Assembly: GCF_008370495.1 (NCBI RefSeq)
Contig: NZ_VTUX01000008.1
Location: 62,001 to 126,000, forward strand
DNA: 64,000 bases
Direction: 5' to 3'
Source of the DNA: Pseudohalioglobus sediminis
Lineage (GTDB): Bacteria; Pseudomonadota; Gammaproteobacteria; Pseudomonadales; Halieaceae
How positions within the stretch are numbered: the first letter of the stretch is position 1; each line of letters opens with the position of its first letter. The notes beneath the pieces are model-generated. The model ran no database searches. It saw only the letters and a list, made by a program, of their open reading frames with translations, and was not told the DNA's origin. Below are positions 9,027 to 16,988 of the stretch, in pieces. The translations under genes and the position numbers were made by a program.

Positions 9027-10982
9027 ATGAAGAAGGTACTGCTCGTTCTCCTGCTGCTGGTGCTCGGCGCGGGTGCCTGGCTGGCGCTGCAGGAGTCACC
9101 AATGAAGACCCTTGAGGGCATCGCCCTGCAGCATTCAGACAAACTGCCGCTGGCCTTTTTTGGCGAGCGCCTGTTCGACGAGCACTGCGCCAGTTGCCAC
9201 GACAACCCGCAGATGCACGCCCCCACGCGGCAGGCGCTGTCCGGATTCTCCCTCGACTCGGTCATGGTGGCGCTGACTTTCGGCAAGATGCAGCCCATGG
9301 CGGCGCACCTGAGCAAGATCGAAAAAGGCCTGATTTCCATTTATCTCACCGGTTCCGACAGCGGCCAATACGAGTGGCTGGCCGACAGTACCTGCAGCGC
9401 GCCGCCGGCCGACACCACCACCGGCTATGTGCGCAACTGGGGCCTGGATGCCGCCAACTCGCGCTTCGTCGCCCCCGCGCAAAGCAACATTACCCGCGAC
9501 AATGTCGGCACCCTGGAACTGGCCTGGGCCCTGGCCTTCCCCAAGGTCACCGATATGCGCTCACAGCCGGCCATCCTGGGCGACACCCTGTATTTCGGCG
9601 ACAAGACCGGCAGGCTCTACGCCATCGACCGCAAGCAGGGCTGTATCCAGGCCCATACCAAGGTGGCCAGCGGCATACGTTCTGCCATCACCGTGGCCGA
9701 GGACGGCAGCGGAGAACCGCTGCTGGTATTTGCCGACTCCATGGCCTTCGTCTATGCGGTTGACCCCGTCACTCTGGATATCCAGTGGAAAGCGGATGTG
9801 CGCCTGTTTGATACCTCCACCATTACCGGCTCGGTGAGTTACCACGCCGGTCGTCTCTACGTACCGGTCTCCTCTTACGAGGTCGCCGCAGCGGGCAACC
9901 CACAGCATGTCTGCTGTAAATCCCACGGCGGCGTGATCGCGCTGGACGCAGGTGACGGCGATCGCCTGTGGGAATGGCATGCCACAGCCGACGCCACCGA
10001 GCAGGGCGTGGACCGCGATGGCAAGCCCATGTTCGGGCCATCGGGCGTGTCCGTATGGAGCACCCCGACTATCGACGCCGGGCGCAACCGGCTCTACGTC
10101 GGCACCGGGGAAAACCTGTCACACCCGGCAACGGATACCTCGGACGCGGTCATCGCCCTCGACCTCGATACCGGCGAGCAGATCTGGTCCTACCAGGCCA
10201 CCGCGAATGATGTCTGGAACGCCGCCTGCCTCAGCGGCGGCGCCAACTGCCCGGAAAACGCCGGGGGCGACTTTGACATCGGCGCCTCGGTGATTCATGC
10301 GCAATTGCAGGACGGCAGCGAGCTGCTGCTGGTGGGCCAGAAGTCAGGGGATGCCATGGCCCTGGATATGGACGGCAAACTGCTGTGGAAGGCCCGCGTG
10401 AGCAACGCCGCCATCGGCCCGGACCTGCACCAGACCACCACTAACGGCGGTATTCACTGGGGTATGGCCCTGGCCGGGGAGACCCTGCTGGTGCCGGCGG
10501 CAGACCCGGAGCGACGCCGCCCGGGCTATGATCCCCGACCCGGCATCCACGCACTGCACGCGCGCAGCGGCGAGGTACTGTGGTTCCAGGGCGTCGAACG
10601 CGGCTGCTACCTCGCCGATGAAGACAAACCCCTGGTGGGCCTGCAAAACATGCGCGAGGGCAAGGACCGACCGCTGGAGGAGCAATATGCCTGTTCCTTC
10701 TTCTATGGCCTGTCGGCAGCAGCCACGGCCACCCGGGAAGTAGTCTTCAGCGGTGCCCTGAACGGCATCCTGCGCGCCTACGACGTGGCCACCGGCGAAT
10801 TGCTGTGGCAGACGGAAACCGCCAGGCCGTTTGCAACGGTGAACGGGGTGGAAGGGCATGGTGGCGCCATCGATGTGGATGGCCAGGTGCTGGCCGGGGA
10901 CTGGCTCTACGTGCAGTCGGGCTACTCGATGTTCGGGCAACTGCCCGGTAATGTGCTGCTGGCTTACCGGCTCAAGCAGTAA
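9027..10982 (+). CDS. Cytochrome c-PQQ quinohemoprotein, polyvinyl-alcohol-dehydrogenase-like
   Basis: A 651-residue protein with a hydrophobic signal or anchor (residues 1-21), a cytochrome c domain with heme motif C54-A-S-C57-H58, and a C-terminal PQQ-type propeller. The propeller carries an adjacent Cys pair in QHVCCKSHGG, like the vicinal cysteines of quinoprotein alcohol dehydrogenases. The cytochrome-then-propeller order matches polyvinyl alcohol dehydrogenases, which in marine bacteria are usually enzymes for other alcohols. The start at 9027 follows GAGACGG and gives the signal peptide. Probable third gene of the operon. Confidence 0.78.
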   Translation: MKKVLLVLLLLVLGAGAWLALQESPMKTLEGIALQHSDKLPLAFFGERLFDEHCASCHDNPQMHAPTRQALSGFSLDSVMVALTFGKMQPMAAHLSKIEKGLISIYLTGSDSGQYEWLADSTCSAPPADTTTGYVRNWGLDAANSRFVAPAQSNITRDNVGTLELAWALAFPKVTDMRSQPAILGDTLYFGDKTGRLYAIDRKQGCIQAHTKVASGIRSAITVAEDGSGEPLLVFADSMAFVYAVDPVTLDIQWKADVRLFDTSTITGSVSYHAGRLYVPVSSYEVAAAGNPQHVCCKSHGGVIALDAGDGDRLWEWHATADATEQGVDRDGKPMFGPSGVSVWSTPTIDAGRNRLYVGTGENLSHPATDTSDAVIALDLDTGEQIWSYQATANDVWNAACLSGGANCPENAGGDFDIGASVIHAQLQDGSELLLVGQKSGDAMALDMDGKLLWKARVSNAAIGPDLHQTTTNGGIHWGMALAGETLLVPAADPERRRPGYDPRPGIHALHARSGEVLWFQGVERGCYLADEDKPLVGLQNMREGKDRPLEEQYACSFFYGLSAAATATREVVFSGALNGILRAYDVATGELLWQTETARPFATVNGVEGHGGAIDVDGQVLAGDWLYVQSGYSMFGQLPGNVLLAYRLKQ

Positions 10983-11033
10983 CCTGGCCGCGCAGGCCCT
11001 GCGCGATTGCCCGCTTCCCGACCAGGACGACGC

Positions 11034-12428
11034 TCAGGCGGGTTTCTCTTCCGTATCAGGTGCTTCGCGCGGCAGGACATCCGCCACCGTGCTGGCGTTG
11101 CCATCGCGCACTGCGCGATAGTGCGGCGAGGTAATTTCCACCTGGTGGCCGTGGAATTCGTCGAGAATATTGGCGTGCAGGTTGGAGTAGATGCGCGGCA
11201 ACTCCTCCGGAGTGCGCGTCCAGCCGTTGATCTCGTAACTGACGTAGTTGTCGTCCAGCGAGGTTTGCAGCACGAACGGCTCCGGTGTCTCGGCAATGTG
11301 TTCGGTTTTTATCGCCGCCGCGATCAACAGTGCATTGACGGTTTGCCAGGGCACGTCATAGCCAATGGTCACACTGGTGTGCACCAGCAAACCGCGCTGG
11401 CCCATGTTCTTGCTGTAGTTGATGATGTTGTTGGTCAGCACCATCGAGTTGGGTATGGACACGATGACGTTTTTCAGCGTCTGGATACGGGTCACGAAAG
11501 TGCTGCGTTCCACTACCCTGCCGCGCGTGTCGGCCACTTCCACCTGGTCCCCGACGCTGAAAGCACGCGTATAGGTAAGCACGATACCGGCGATCACGTT
11601 GGCAACCGCCGTGGTTGAACCCAGGGATACCAATACCCCGACGAAGATGGAAATTCCCTGGAAGGCCGGTGAACTGGAGCCGGGAAGATAGGGAAAAATA
11701 ATCACCGCCGTGAGTGCGTAAACCAGCAACTTGATAATGCCGAAACTGGTATCGGCCCACTCGGGGTAGAAGTTCTTGAGGTAAATGCGGCGCGTACGGA
11801 TACCGTCGAAGATCAGGCCCAATGTTCGAATCATGAAGCGCGCGACGATAATGATGACGATAATCGTCACCAGGTTCGGCAGGTACTGCACAAACCCGTG
11901 CCAGATGTACACCACCGCATCGACGAAGGCGTTGATCATGCCCGCGGCCAGGCGCAGGGTCCAACCCGATGTCAACAACAGGCCGTTGATGGCGGAGAGT
12001 ATAAACAGCAGCGATAGCAGCCGGCCAACCCAGGTCCAGACCCCCATCCACAGGTTCTTCATGTCCGCCGAGGACAGCAGGTCCTGCGCCTGCAGGCGCA
12101 GCGCCTTGTAACGTTCTTCCGGCGTCTCTTCCATGCGCTTAAGCCGCCGCTTGACGTAGAACCGCGTCAGCAGCAGCAGAAGCAGTGAGACGCCGATGAT
12201 CACCGCGGCAATGGTCAGTCGCAGCAAGGGCGCGGTAGCATCCATCTGGTCAAAGAGCTGCAGGATGAACAGGGTGTCCTCATTGATCGGCATCACTTCG
12301 GCGATGGCCTGCTCAACGCTTGGCTCGGCAACGGGTGCTGGCTCGGTTACCTGGTTGGGATCTGGCATGGTGCGACTCTGGCTGGTATCTGGCAGGGCAA
12401 GCATAGCAGCCAACTGGCGCGCTGGCAT
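11034..12428 (-). CDS. MscS-family mechanosensitive ion channel
   Basis: A 464-residue inner-membrane protein with about five predicted membrane segments. The pore helix and MscS fold are visible in GVLVSLGSTTAVANVIAGI, followed by the beta domain with FSVGDQVEVADTRGRVVE and LKNVIVSIPNSMV. Such channels release solutes on hypo-osmotic shock. The start is uncertain: ATG at 12428 has an AGGG 7 bp upstream, but ATGs at 12404 and 12368 are also possible because the first 20 residues look unlike a membrane-protein N-terminus. It diverges from the glycosylase gene with only 46 bp between them. Confidence 0.88.
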   Translation of the reverse strand: MPARQLAAMLALPDTSQSRTMPDPNQVTEPAPVAEPSVEQAIAEVMPINEDTLFILQLFDQMDATAPLLRLTIAAVIIGVSLLLLLLTRFYVKRRLKRMEETPEERYKALRLQAQDLLSSADMKNLWMGVWTWVGRLLSLLFILSAINGLLLTSGWTLRLAAGMINAFVDAVVYIWHGFVQYLPNLVTIIVIIIVARFMIRTLGLIFDGIRTRRIYLKNFYPEWADTSFGIIKLLVYALTAVIIFPYLPGSSSPAFQGISIFVGVLVSLGSTTAVANVIAGIVLTYTRAFSVGDQVEVADTRGRVVERSTFVTRIQTLKNVIVSIPNSMVLTNNIINYSKNMGQRGLLVHTSVTIGYDVPWQTVNALLIAAAIKTEHIAETPEPFVLQTSLDDNYVSYEINGWTRTPEELPRIYSNLHANILDEFHGHQVEITSPHYRAVRDGNASTVADVLPREAPDTEEKPA

Positions 12429-12474
12429 CCCGCGACCCTACACTGGGCGGGCCGGCTGCACTACACTGTCGCCC

Positions 12475-13146
12475 ATGGAAAAATTCGAATTGATATATGA
12501 GCGCGCCTGCGAGCGCAAGGGCGGCGAAAAAGCACTGATGCGCCTGCTACCGGACTTTCGCAGTGCCCGCGCCCTGAACGCCACCCGCGATGATCGCTGG
12601 CTGGCGGAGATGACACGCTGCACCTTCCAGGCCGGTTTCGTCTGGCGTGTCATCAACCAGAAGTGGGATGATTTTGAAGAAATCTTTTTCGGCTTCGCTC
12701 CGGAAAAGGTGCTGCTACTGAGCCCGGACCAGATTGACAATATCGCCCGCAACCCGCGCATCGTGCGCAACCGGCAAAAGGTCCTCTGCGTGCAACACAA
12801 CGCGCTGTACGTCCGCGATGTTTCCCGGGAGCACGGCAGCTTCGGGCGCCTCGTCAGCGGCTGGCCACAGGAGGACCTGATTGGCCTGTTTACGCACCTG
12901 AAGAAACACGGCAGCCGCCTCGGCGGCATGACCGGGCAACGGGTGCTGCGCAACATGGGCAGGGACACGTTTATCCTCACCGGTGATGTCATCCGCTGCC
13001 TGCGTCGTGCGGGGCTGGAAATCAGCGACACCCCCAGCAGCCAGCGCGAACTCAGGTTGGCCCAGGACGCGTTCAATACCTGGCACAGTGAGACCGGGTT
13101 GCCGCTAAGCCATATCAGCCGTATCTGCGCCTGTTCCGTGGACTGA
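12475..13146 (+). CDS. DNA-3-methyladenine glycosylase I-like protein
   Basis: A 223-residue protein of the TAG fold. The segment LAEMTRCTFQAGFVWRVI corresponds to the region of classical TAG that holds the catalytic Glu, and KWDDFEEIFFGFAPEKV follows the family pattern. It lacks the N-terminal Cys and His of the TAG zinc site; near the C-terminus only HISRIC resembles a ligand pair. It is therefore a member of the divergent, zinc-less branch. Base excision of alkylated purines is the family role; the actual substrate is uncertain. No clear ribosome-binding site precedes the ATG. Confidence 0.72.
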   Translation: MEKFELIYERACERKGGEKALMRLLPDFRSARALNATRDDRWLAEMTRCTFQAGFVWRVINQKWDDFEEIFFGFAPEKVLLLSPDQIDNIARNPRIVRNRQKVLCVQHNALYVRDVSREHGSFGRLVSGWPQEDLIGLFTHLKKHGSRLGGMTGQRVLRNMGRDTFILTGDVIRCLRRAGLEISDTPSSQRELRLAQDAFNTWHSETGLPLSHISRICACSVD

Positions 13147-13222
13147 CACCCACCCGCCTGTCCTTTCGCGCCCTGTTATACCGCCCCGGTACAGCTGGGA
13201 ATACCGTCTTTGCAGTCCGGAT

Positions 13223-13236
13223 TTGATCCAGATCAA
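13223..13236. promoter_or_regulatory. Perfect FNR/Anr box upstream of the hsaA-like gene
   Basis: TTGATCCAGATCAA is an exact TTGAT-N4-ATCAA palindrome, the binding consensus of FNR/Anr regulators. It lies 108 bp before the ATG at 13344. A near-identical site with the same CCAG centre lies before the KshA-like gene. A perfect ten-base match is expected about 0.06 times by chance in 64 kb. Confidence 0.55.
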
Positions 13237-13343
13237 GCCATGGTTTGGCGTCCGCCGTGTTTAGCCAAAATGAGGTATGAGCCTGCAGCAGCGCAGCGCC
13301 ATAGTGAATCCTGACAGCAATAACACGCAACGAGGACAAGCCA

Positions 13344-14531
13344 ATGAATGCGCCCCAGATCACTAAATCCGAACAGCTCTACCAGTCAGCCCGGCAACTG
13401 GTACCGACACTGCGCGACCGCGCTGAAGAAACTGCAGCACTGGGTCACCTGCCCGAAGCGACCGTGCAGGCCATGCAGGAGGCGGGCTTTTTCCGCATCA
13501 TGCAGCCAGCGCGCTACGGCGGCTTCGAGATGGACCCGGAAGTGTTTTTCAAGGTACAGATAATCCTGGCGGAGGGCTGCATGTCTACCGCCTGGGTGCT
13601 GGGCGTGGTTGCCATACACAACTGGCAGCTGGCGCTGTTTGACGACCGCGCGCAACAGGATGTCTGGGGTGAAGACGACTCCACCCTGATTTCCTCGTCA
13701 TACATGCCAGTGGGCAAGGTAGAACATGTCGACGGCGGCTACAGGCTGTCCGGGCACTGGGGCTTCTCCTCTGGCTCCAAACACTGTGACTGGGCCTTCC
13801 TCGGGGCCATGGTACCGCCGAAAAACCCCGGAGAGGCGCCGGATTACCGCACCTTCCTGGTACCGCGCAGTGACTACGAGATCGTGGAGAACTGGAACGT
13901 CTCCGGCCTGGAAGGAACCGGCAGCCACGACATCACGGTGCAGGACGCCTTCGTCCCCGAGTACCGCACACACCGCTCCATACACGGGTTCGAGTGCAAC
14001 AGCCCCGGCAACGAGGTCAATGATCACTACATCTTCCGCCTGCCCTTCGGCCAGATATTCGTGCGCGCGGTATCTTCCTCCAGTATCGGCTGCCTCAAAG
14101 GTGTGATCGACAGTTATGTGCAGGTCAACAAGGAACGGGTAGGACTTAACGACGGCAACAAGGTCGCCCAGGACCCGGACGCGCGCATGGCGCTTGCCGA
14201 ATGCATCACCGCCGTGGACGAGTGCCAGACCATTATGTTCCGCAACTTCGATCGCATGGTCGAGGCCGCACGCACTGGCACCCAGCTCGACATCGAGGAA
14301 CGCATCAAGATGCGCTTCGACGCCGCACTGGTGTCGCGCAAGTGCACCGAGGCGATCAACCTGATGTTCAACGCCTGCGGCGCCCAGGGCATATTCCGCG
14401 ACCACCCGTTGAACCGCGCCTGGCTGGACATTAACGCGGGGCGCCAGCACGTGGCCAACAATCCGTTCAAGTTTGGCCGCAACGTCGGCGCGGTGATGAT
14501 GGGCGCAGACAACCAGGACTTCTTCCTCTAG
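13344..14531 (+). CDS. Flavin-dependent monooxygenase, oxygenase component (HsaA-like)
   Basis: A 395-residue acyl-CoA-dehydrogenase-fold protein of the two-component flavin monooxygenase group. The best recognised relative is HsaA, which hydroxylates the phenolic A ring of 3-HSA during steroid breakdown. Features are RIMQPARYGGFEMDP, SSSYMPVGKVEHVDGGY, the WGFSSGSKHCDWAFLG strand and the C-terminal HPLNRAWLDINAGRQH. Length equals HsaA. A GAGGA site lies 8 bp before the ATG. The flavin reductase partner (HsaB) is not in the window. The KshA-like gene next door supports a steroid role. Related p-hydroxyphenylacetate hydroxylases are an alternative. Confidence 0.75.
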   Translation: MNAPQITKSEQLYQSARQLVPTLRDRAEETAALGHLPEATVQAMQEAGFFRIMQPARYGGFEMDPEVFFKVQIILAEGCMSTAWVLGVVAIHNWQLALFDDRAQQDVWGEDDSTLISSSYMPVGKVEHVDGGYRLSGHWGFSSGSKHCDWAFLGAMVPPKNPGEAPDYRTFLVPRSDYEIVENWNVSGLEGTGSHDITVQDAFVPEYRTHRSIHGFECNSPGNEVNDHYIFRLPFGQIFVRAVSSSSIGCLKGVIDSYVQVNKERVGLNDGNKVAQDPDARMALAECITAVDECQTIMFRNFDRMVEAARTGTQLDIEERIKMRFDAALVSRKCTEAINLMFNACGAQGIFRDHPLNRAWLDINAGRQHVANNPFKFGRNVGAVMMGADNQDFFL

Positions 14532-14540
14532 CGCGAACAG

Positions 14541-14573
14541 GCGGGCGGTTTTACTCCTTGAACCGCCCGCTTT
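14541..14573 (+). terminator. Rho-independent-like terminator after the hsaA-like gene
   Basis: Perfect 10-bp stem GCGGGCGGTT/AACCGCCCGC with a 10-nt loop (14551-14560), followed only by TTT. It starts 10 bp after the stop codon, so the next gene needs its own promoter. Confidence 0.65.
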
Positions 14574-14585
14574 GACCCAGATCAA
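14572..14585. promoter_or_regulatory. FNR/Anr-like box upstream of the kshA-like gene
   Basis: TTGACCCAGATCAA matches TTGAT-N4-ATCAA at nine of ten positions and equals the site at 13223-13236 in 13 of 14 bases, including the spacer. It overlaps the end of the preceding terminator and lies 95 bp before the ATG. Confidence 0.45.
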
Positions 14586-14680
14586 CGTGGCCCGGGAATG
14601 GCCGCAGGTGGCCATGGCCCGTGCCATGAGAACCGGCAAGAATGAGCAGACACGCACTGTAAGCGAAGCGGAGACGGAAT

Positions 14681-15787
14681 ATGACAGCAGCAGAGAAAGC
14701 CATCAGGGCGAAGCGAGACCCTTATGTGATTCGCGCGGATGAGCGCGAGGAACGCTATGCGCGCGGTTGGTACGTGATTGGTGCCACCAACAGCGTGAAC
14801 CTCAAGCCGCGGGCGCTGAACGTATTCGGCACCAAGCTGGTGGCCTATCGCGGCAAGGAAGACGGCGAAGTGCATATTCTCGACGCCTACTGCCCGCACA
14901 TGGGCGGCGACCTTTGTGGCGGCGAGGTGAAGGGCAATTCCGTGATCTGCCCGTTCCACCTGTGGAGTTGGGGCGCCGACGGCGTCTGTGACGACATCCC
15001 CTATGCCAACAAGATACCCGACAAGGCTGTCATCAAGTCCTGGCCCGTGCTGGAGAAGAACGGCCTGATCTTTGTGTGGCAGGATCCGGAAGGCAACCCG
15101 CCCATTTCGGAGCAGGAGCCACAACGCATGGATGACTGGTACTCGGAGGAGTGGACCGACTGGGAAATGGAAGCCATACCCATCCAGTCACTGGGCCGCG
15201 AACTGGTAGACAACATGGCGGATATGGCGCACTTCGGCCCGATTCACTATTCCAGCGTGAAATCGTTCAAGAACACCATGGAAGGTCACCAGTTTGTGCA
15301 GTACATGGTGGGAGGCCACGAGATTCTCACCGAGGGCGACGAAGGGCTGATCACGTCGGTCGCGCGCTATGAGGGTCCGGCCTACATGACCACCACCATG
15401 ACCGGCCTGATGGATGGTCACCCGATGAAAGTCCACCTGCTGGTGAGCCACGTCCCCACGGACATGAACCAGTTCATCATCAACTTCGGGGTCATGATGC
15501 AGAAAGACCCGAAGGCCTCCAAGGCCCAGAACGCGGCCATGGTGCAGGAGTACATGGAGCGCAACATCGAATCCTTCCATCAGGATGTGGCGGTGTGGAA
15601 CAACAAGTGCATTATCGACAACCCGCTGCTCTGCGACGGAGACGGCCCGATCAACCTGGTGCGCAAGTGGTACAGCCAGTTCATGACCAACGTCGATGAC
15701 ATCCAGCCGGGCCAGGTCAAGTCGCGGGAACATGTCACCGTGGACGGTCCCTCGGTAGAGGAAGTCCGGGCCAAACAGGGATTCTGA
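14681..15787 (+). CDS. kshA: Rieske non-heme iron oxygenase, 3-ketosteroid 9-alpha-hydroxylase-like (KshA)
   Basis: A 368-residue oxygenase subunit. Rieske [2Fe-2S] ligands are C71/H73 in YCPHMGGD and C90/H93 in CPFHLWSW. The mononuclear iron site has DNMADMAHFGPIHY (H184, H189), and the later Asp in FHQDVAVW is the likely third ligand. The C-terminal IDNPLLCDGDGP and IRKWY-like segments are typical of KshA, which opens ring B of steroids together with a reductase (KshB). The reductase is not in the window. GGAG lies 7 bp before the ATG. A terminator separates it from the HsaA-like gene, so it is a single-gene unit. Confidence 0.83.
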   Translation: MTAAEKAIRAKRDPYVIRADEREERYARGWYVIGATNSVNLKPRALNVFGTKLVAYRGKEDGEVHILDAYCPHMGGDLCGGEVKGNSVICPFHLWSWGADGVCDDIPYANKIPDKAVIKSWPVLEKNGLIFVWQDPEGNPPISEQEPQRMDDWYSEEWTDWEMEAIPIQSLGRELVDNMADMAHFGPIHYSSVKSFKNTMEGHQFVQYMVGGHEILTEGDEGLITSVARYEGPAYMTTTMTGLMDGHPMKVHLLVSHVPTDMNQFIINFGVMMQKDPKASKAQNAAMVQEYMERNIESFHQDVAVWNNKCIIDNPLLCDGDGPINLVRKWYSQFMTNVDDIQPGQVKSREHVTVDGPSVEEVRAKQGF

Positions 15788-15815
15788 TCTCTCAGGGAAA
15801 AGCCTGCTGCCCCGG

Positions 15816-15840
15816 GGCCCATCACTGCGATGGGCCATTT
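15816..15840 (+). terminator. Terminator hairpin after the kshA-like gene
   Basis: GGCCCATC (15816-15823), a 5-nt loop, GATGGGCC (15829-15836), then ATTT. It lies between the convergent KshA-like gene and ctaA. Confidence 0.5.
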
Positions 15841-15879
15841 GCTTTCAACCTACCTGAACCGCCGTGAAACTCAGGCCGC

Positions 15880-16914
15880 TCAACCACCCTGCCGGCGCAA
15901 CACGTGCGCGCAGTAGACACCCGCAGTCAACAACAGCACGGCGCCACCCTGGTGGCTGGCAGCCAGCCAGACCGGCACGTGCAGTAACAGCGTGCTGATG
16001 CCCAGTACCACCTGCAACCAGAGCGCCGCCAGCAGCAACAGCATGGCGACAGTACCCCGAGGCCCCAGGCCCTTGCGCCAGCTGAGCAGCGCAAACACGT
16101 GCACCAGCACAAACAGGAAGTAGGCAAAAATACGGTGGTTGAACTGGATGGTGGTAATGTCTTCGAACGCCGCCAGCCACGCCGGTGACATCTCATACAG
16201 GCCCGGCGGAATGAAACTGGTGCCCATCAGCGGCCAGGTACTGTAGGCGTAACCGGCCCGGGTGCCCGCCACCAGCCCGCCACTGAGAATCATCAGGTAA
16301 ACCAGCACCGCCACCCACATGGCGAGATTGGCGAAACGGTGAGTGCCCTTACCGCCCGGGAAGAGCAAACCAAAGGCAAGCCACAGCATGTAGCCATAAA
16401 TCGCTACTGCGACACCGAGGTGCGCCGTTAACCGATACTGGCTGACACGGGGATCGTCCACCAGGCCGCTTTTCACCATGTACCAGCCCAGCAGGCCCTG
16501 GAAGCCGCCCATGAAAAACAGTATCCACAGCCTGGGCATCAACCCCGCACGTACCCGGCCTTTCATGGCAAAGTACACCATGGGCACGAAGTACAGCACG
16601 CCGATCAGGCGGCCCAGCACCCGGTGCAGGTACTCGTACATGAAGATGGACTTGAAGCCAGCCAGGTCCATACCGCGATTGACCTTCTGGTATTCGGGAA
16701 ACTGCCGGTACTTCTCAAAGGTAGCCAGCCAGGCCTCCTCGGAAAGCGGGGGAATGATGCCCATCAGCGGTTTCCACTCCACCATGGACAGGCCCGAGCC
16801 CGTGAGCCGGGTGACGCCACCGAGGATGATCATGCCGAAGATCACTGCTGCACAAAGCAACAGCCACGTGGCGATCTGGCGATCGTAATGAAGTTGTCTC
16901 TGGTTCGTTAACAT
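15880..16914 (-). CDS. ctaA: Heme A synthase CtaA/COX15
   Basis: Converts heme O to heme A for cytochrome oxidase. The 344-residue protein has eight predicted membrane helices in two related halves. Conserved histidine regions are visible as YEYLHRVLGRLIG, QYRLTAHLG, IQFNHRIFAY and ASHQGGAV. The N-terminal MIILGGVTRLTGSGLSMVEW is characteristic. Its length fits the type without the extracytoplasmic Cys-pair loop. No ctaB or cox genes are adjacent here, so it stands apart from the usual oxidase operon. Confidence 0.94.
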   Translation of the reverse strand: MLTNQRQLHYDRQIATWLLLCAAVIFGMIILGGVTRLTGSGLSMVEWKPLMGIIPPLSEEAWLATFEKYRQFPEYQKVNRGMDLAGFKSIFMYEYLHRVLGRLIGVLYFVPMVYFAMKGRVRAGLMPRLWILFFMGGFQGLLGWYMVKSGLVDDPRVSQYRLTAHLGVAVAIYGYMLWLAFGLLFPGGKGTHRFANLAMWVAVLVYLMILSGGLVAGTRAGYAYSTWPLMGTSFIPPGLYEMSPAWLAAFEDITTIQFNHRIFAYFLFVLVHVFALLSWRKGLGPRGTVAMLLLLAALWLQVVLGISTLLLHVPVWLAASHQGGAVLLLTAGVYCAHVLRRQGG

Positions 16915-16988
16915 TGCGTCTTCTGCCGTGTTCTATCTTACGACGCCAGCGGCTTAACGGTTCAGCCTACCCTGTCGCCGACAGGGCC

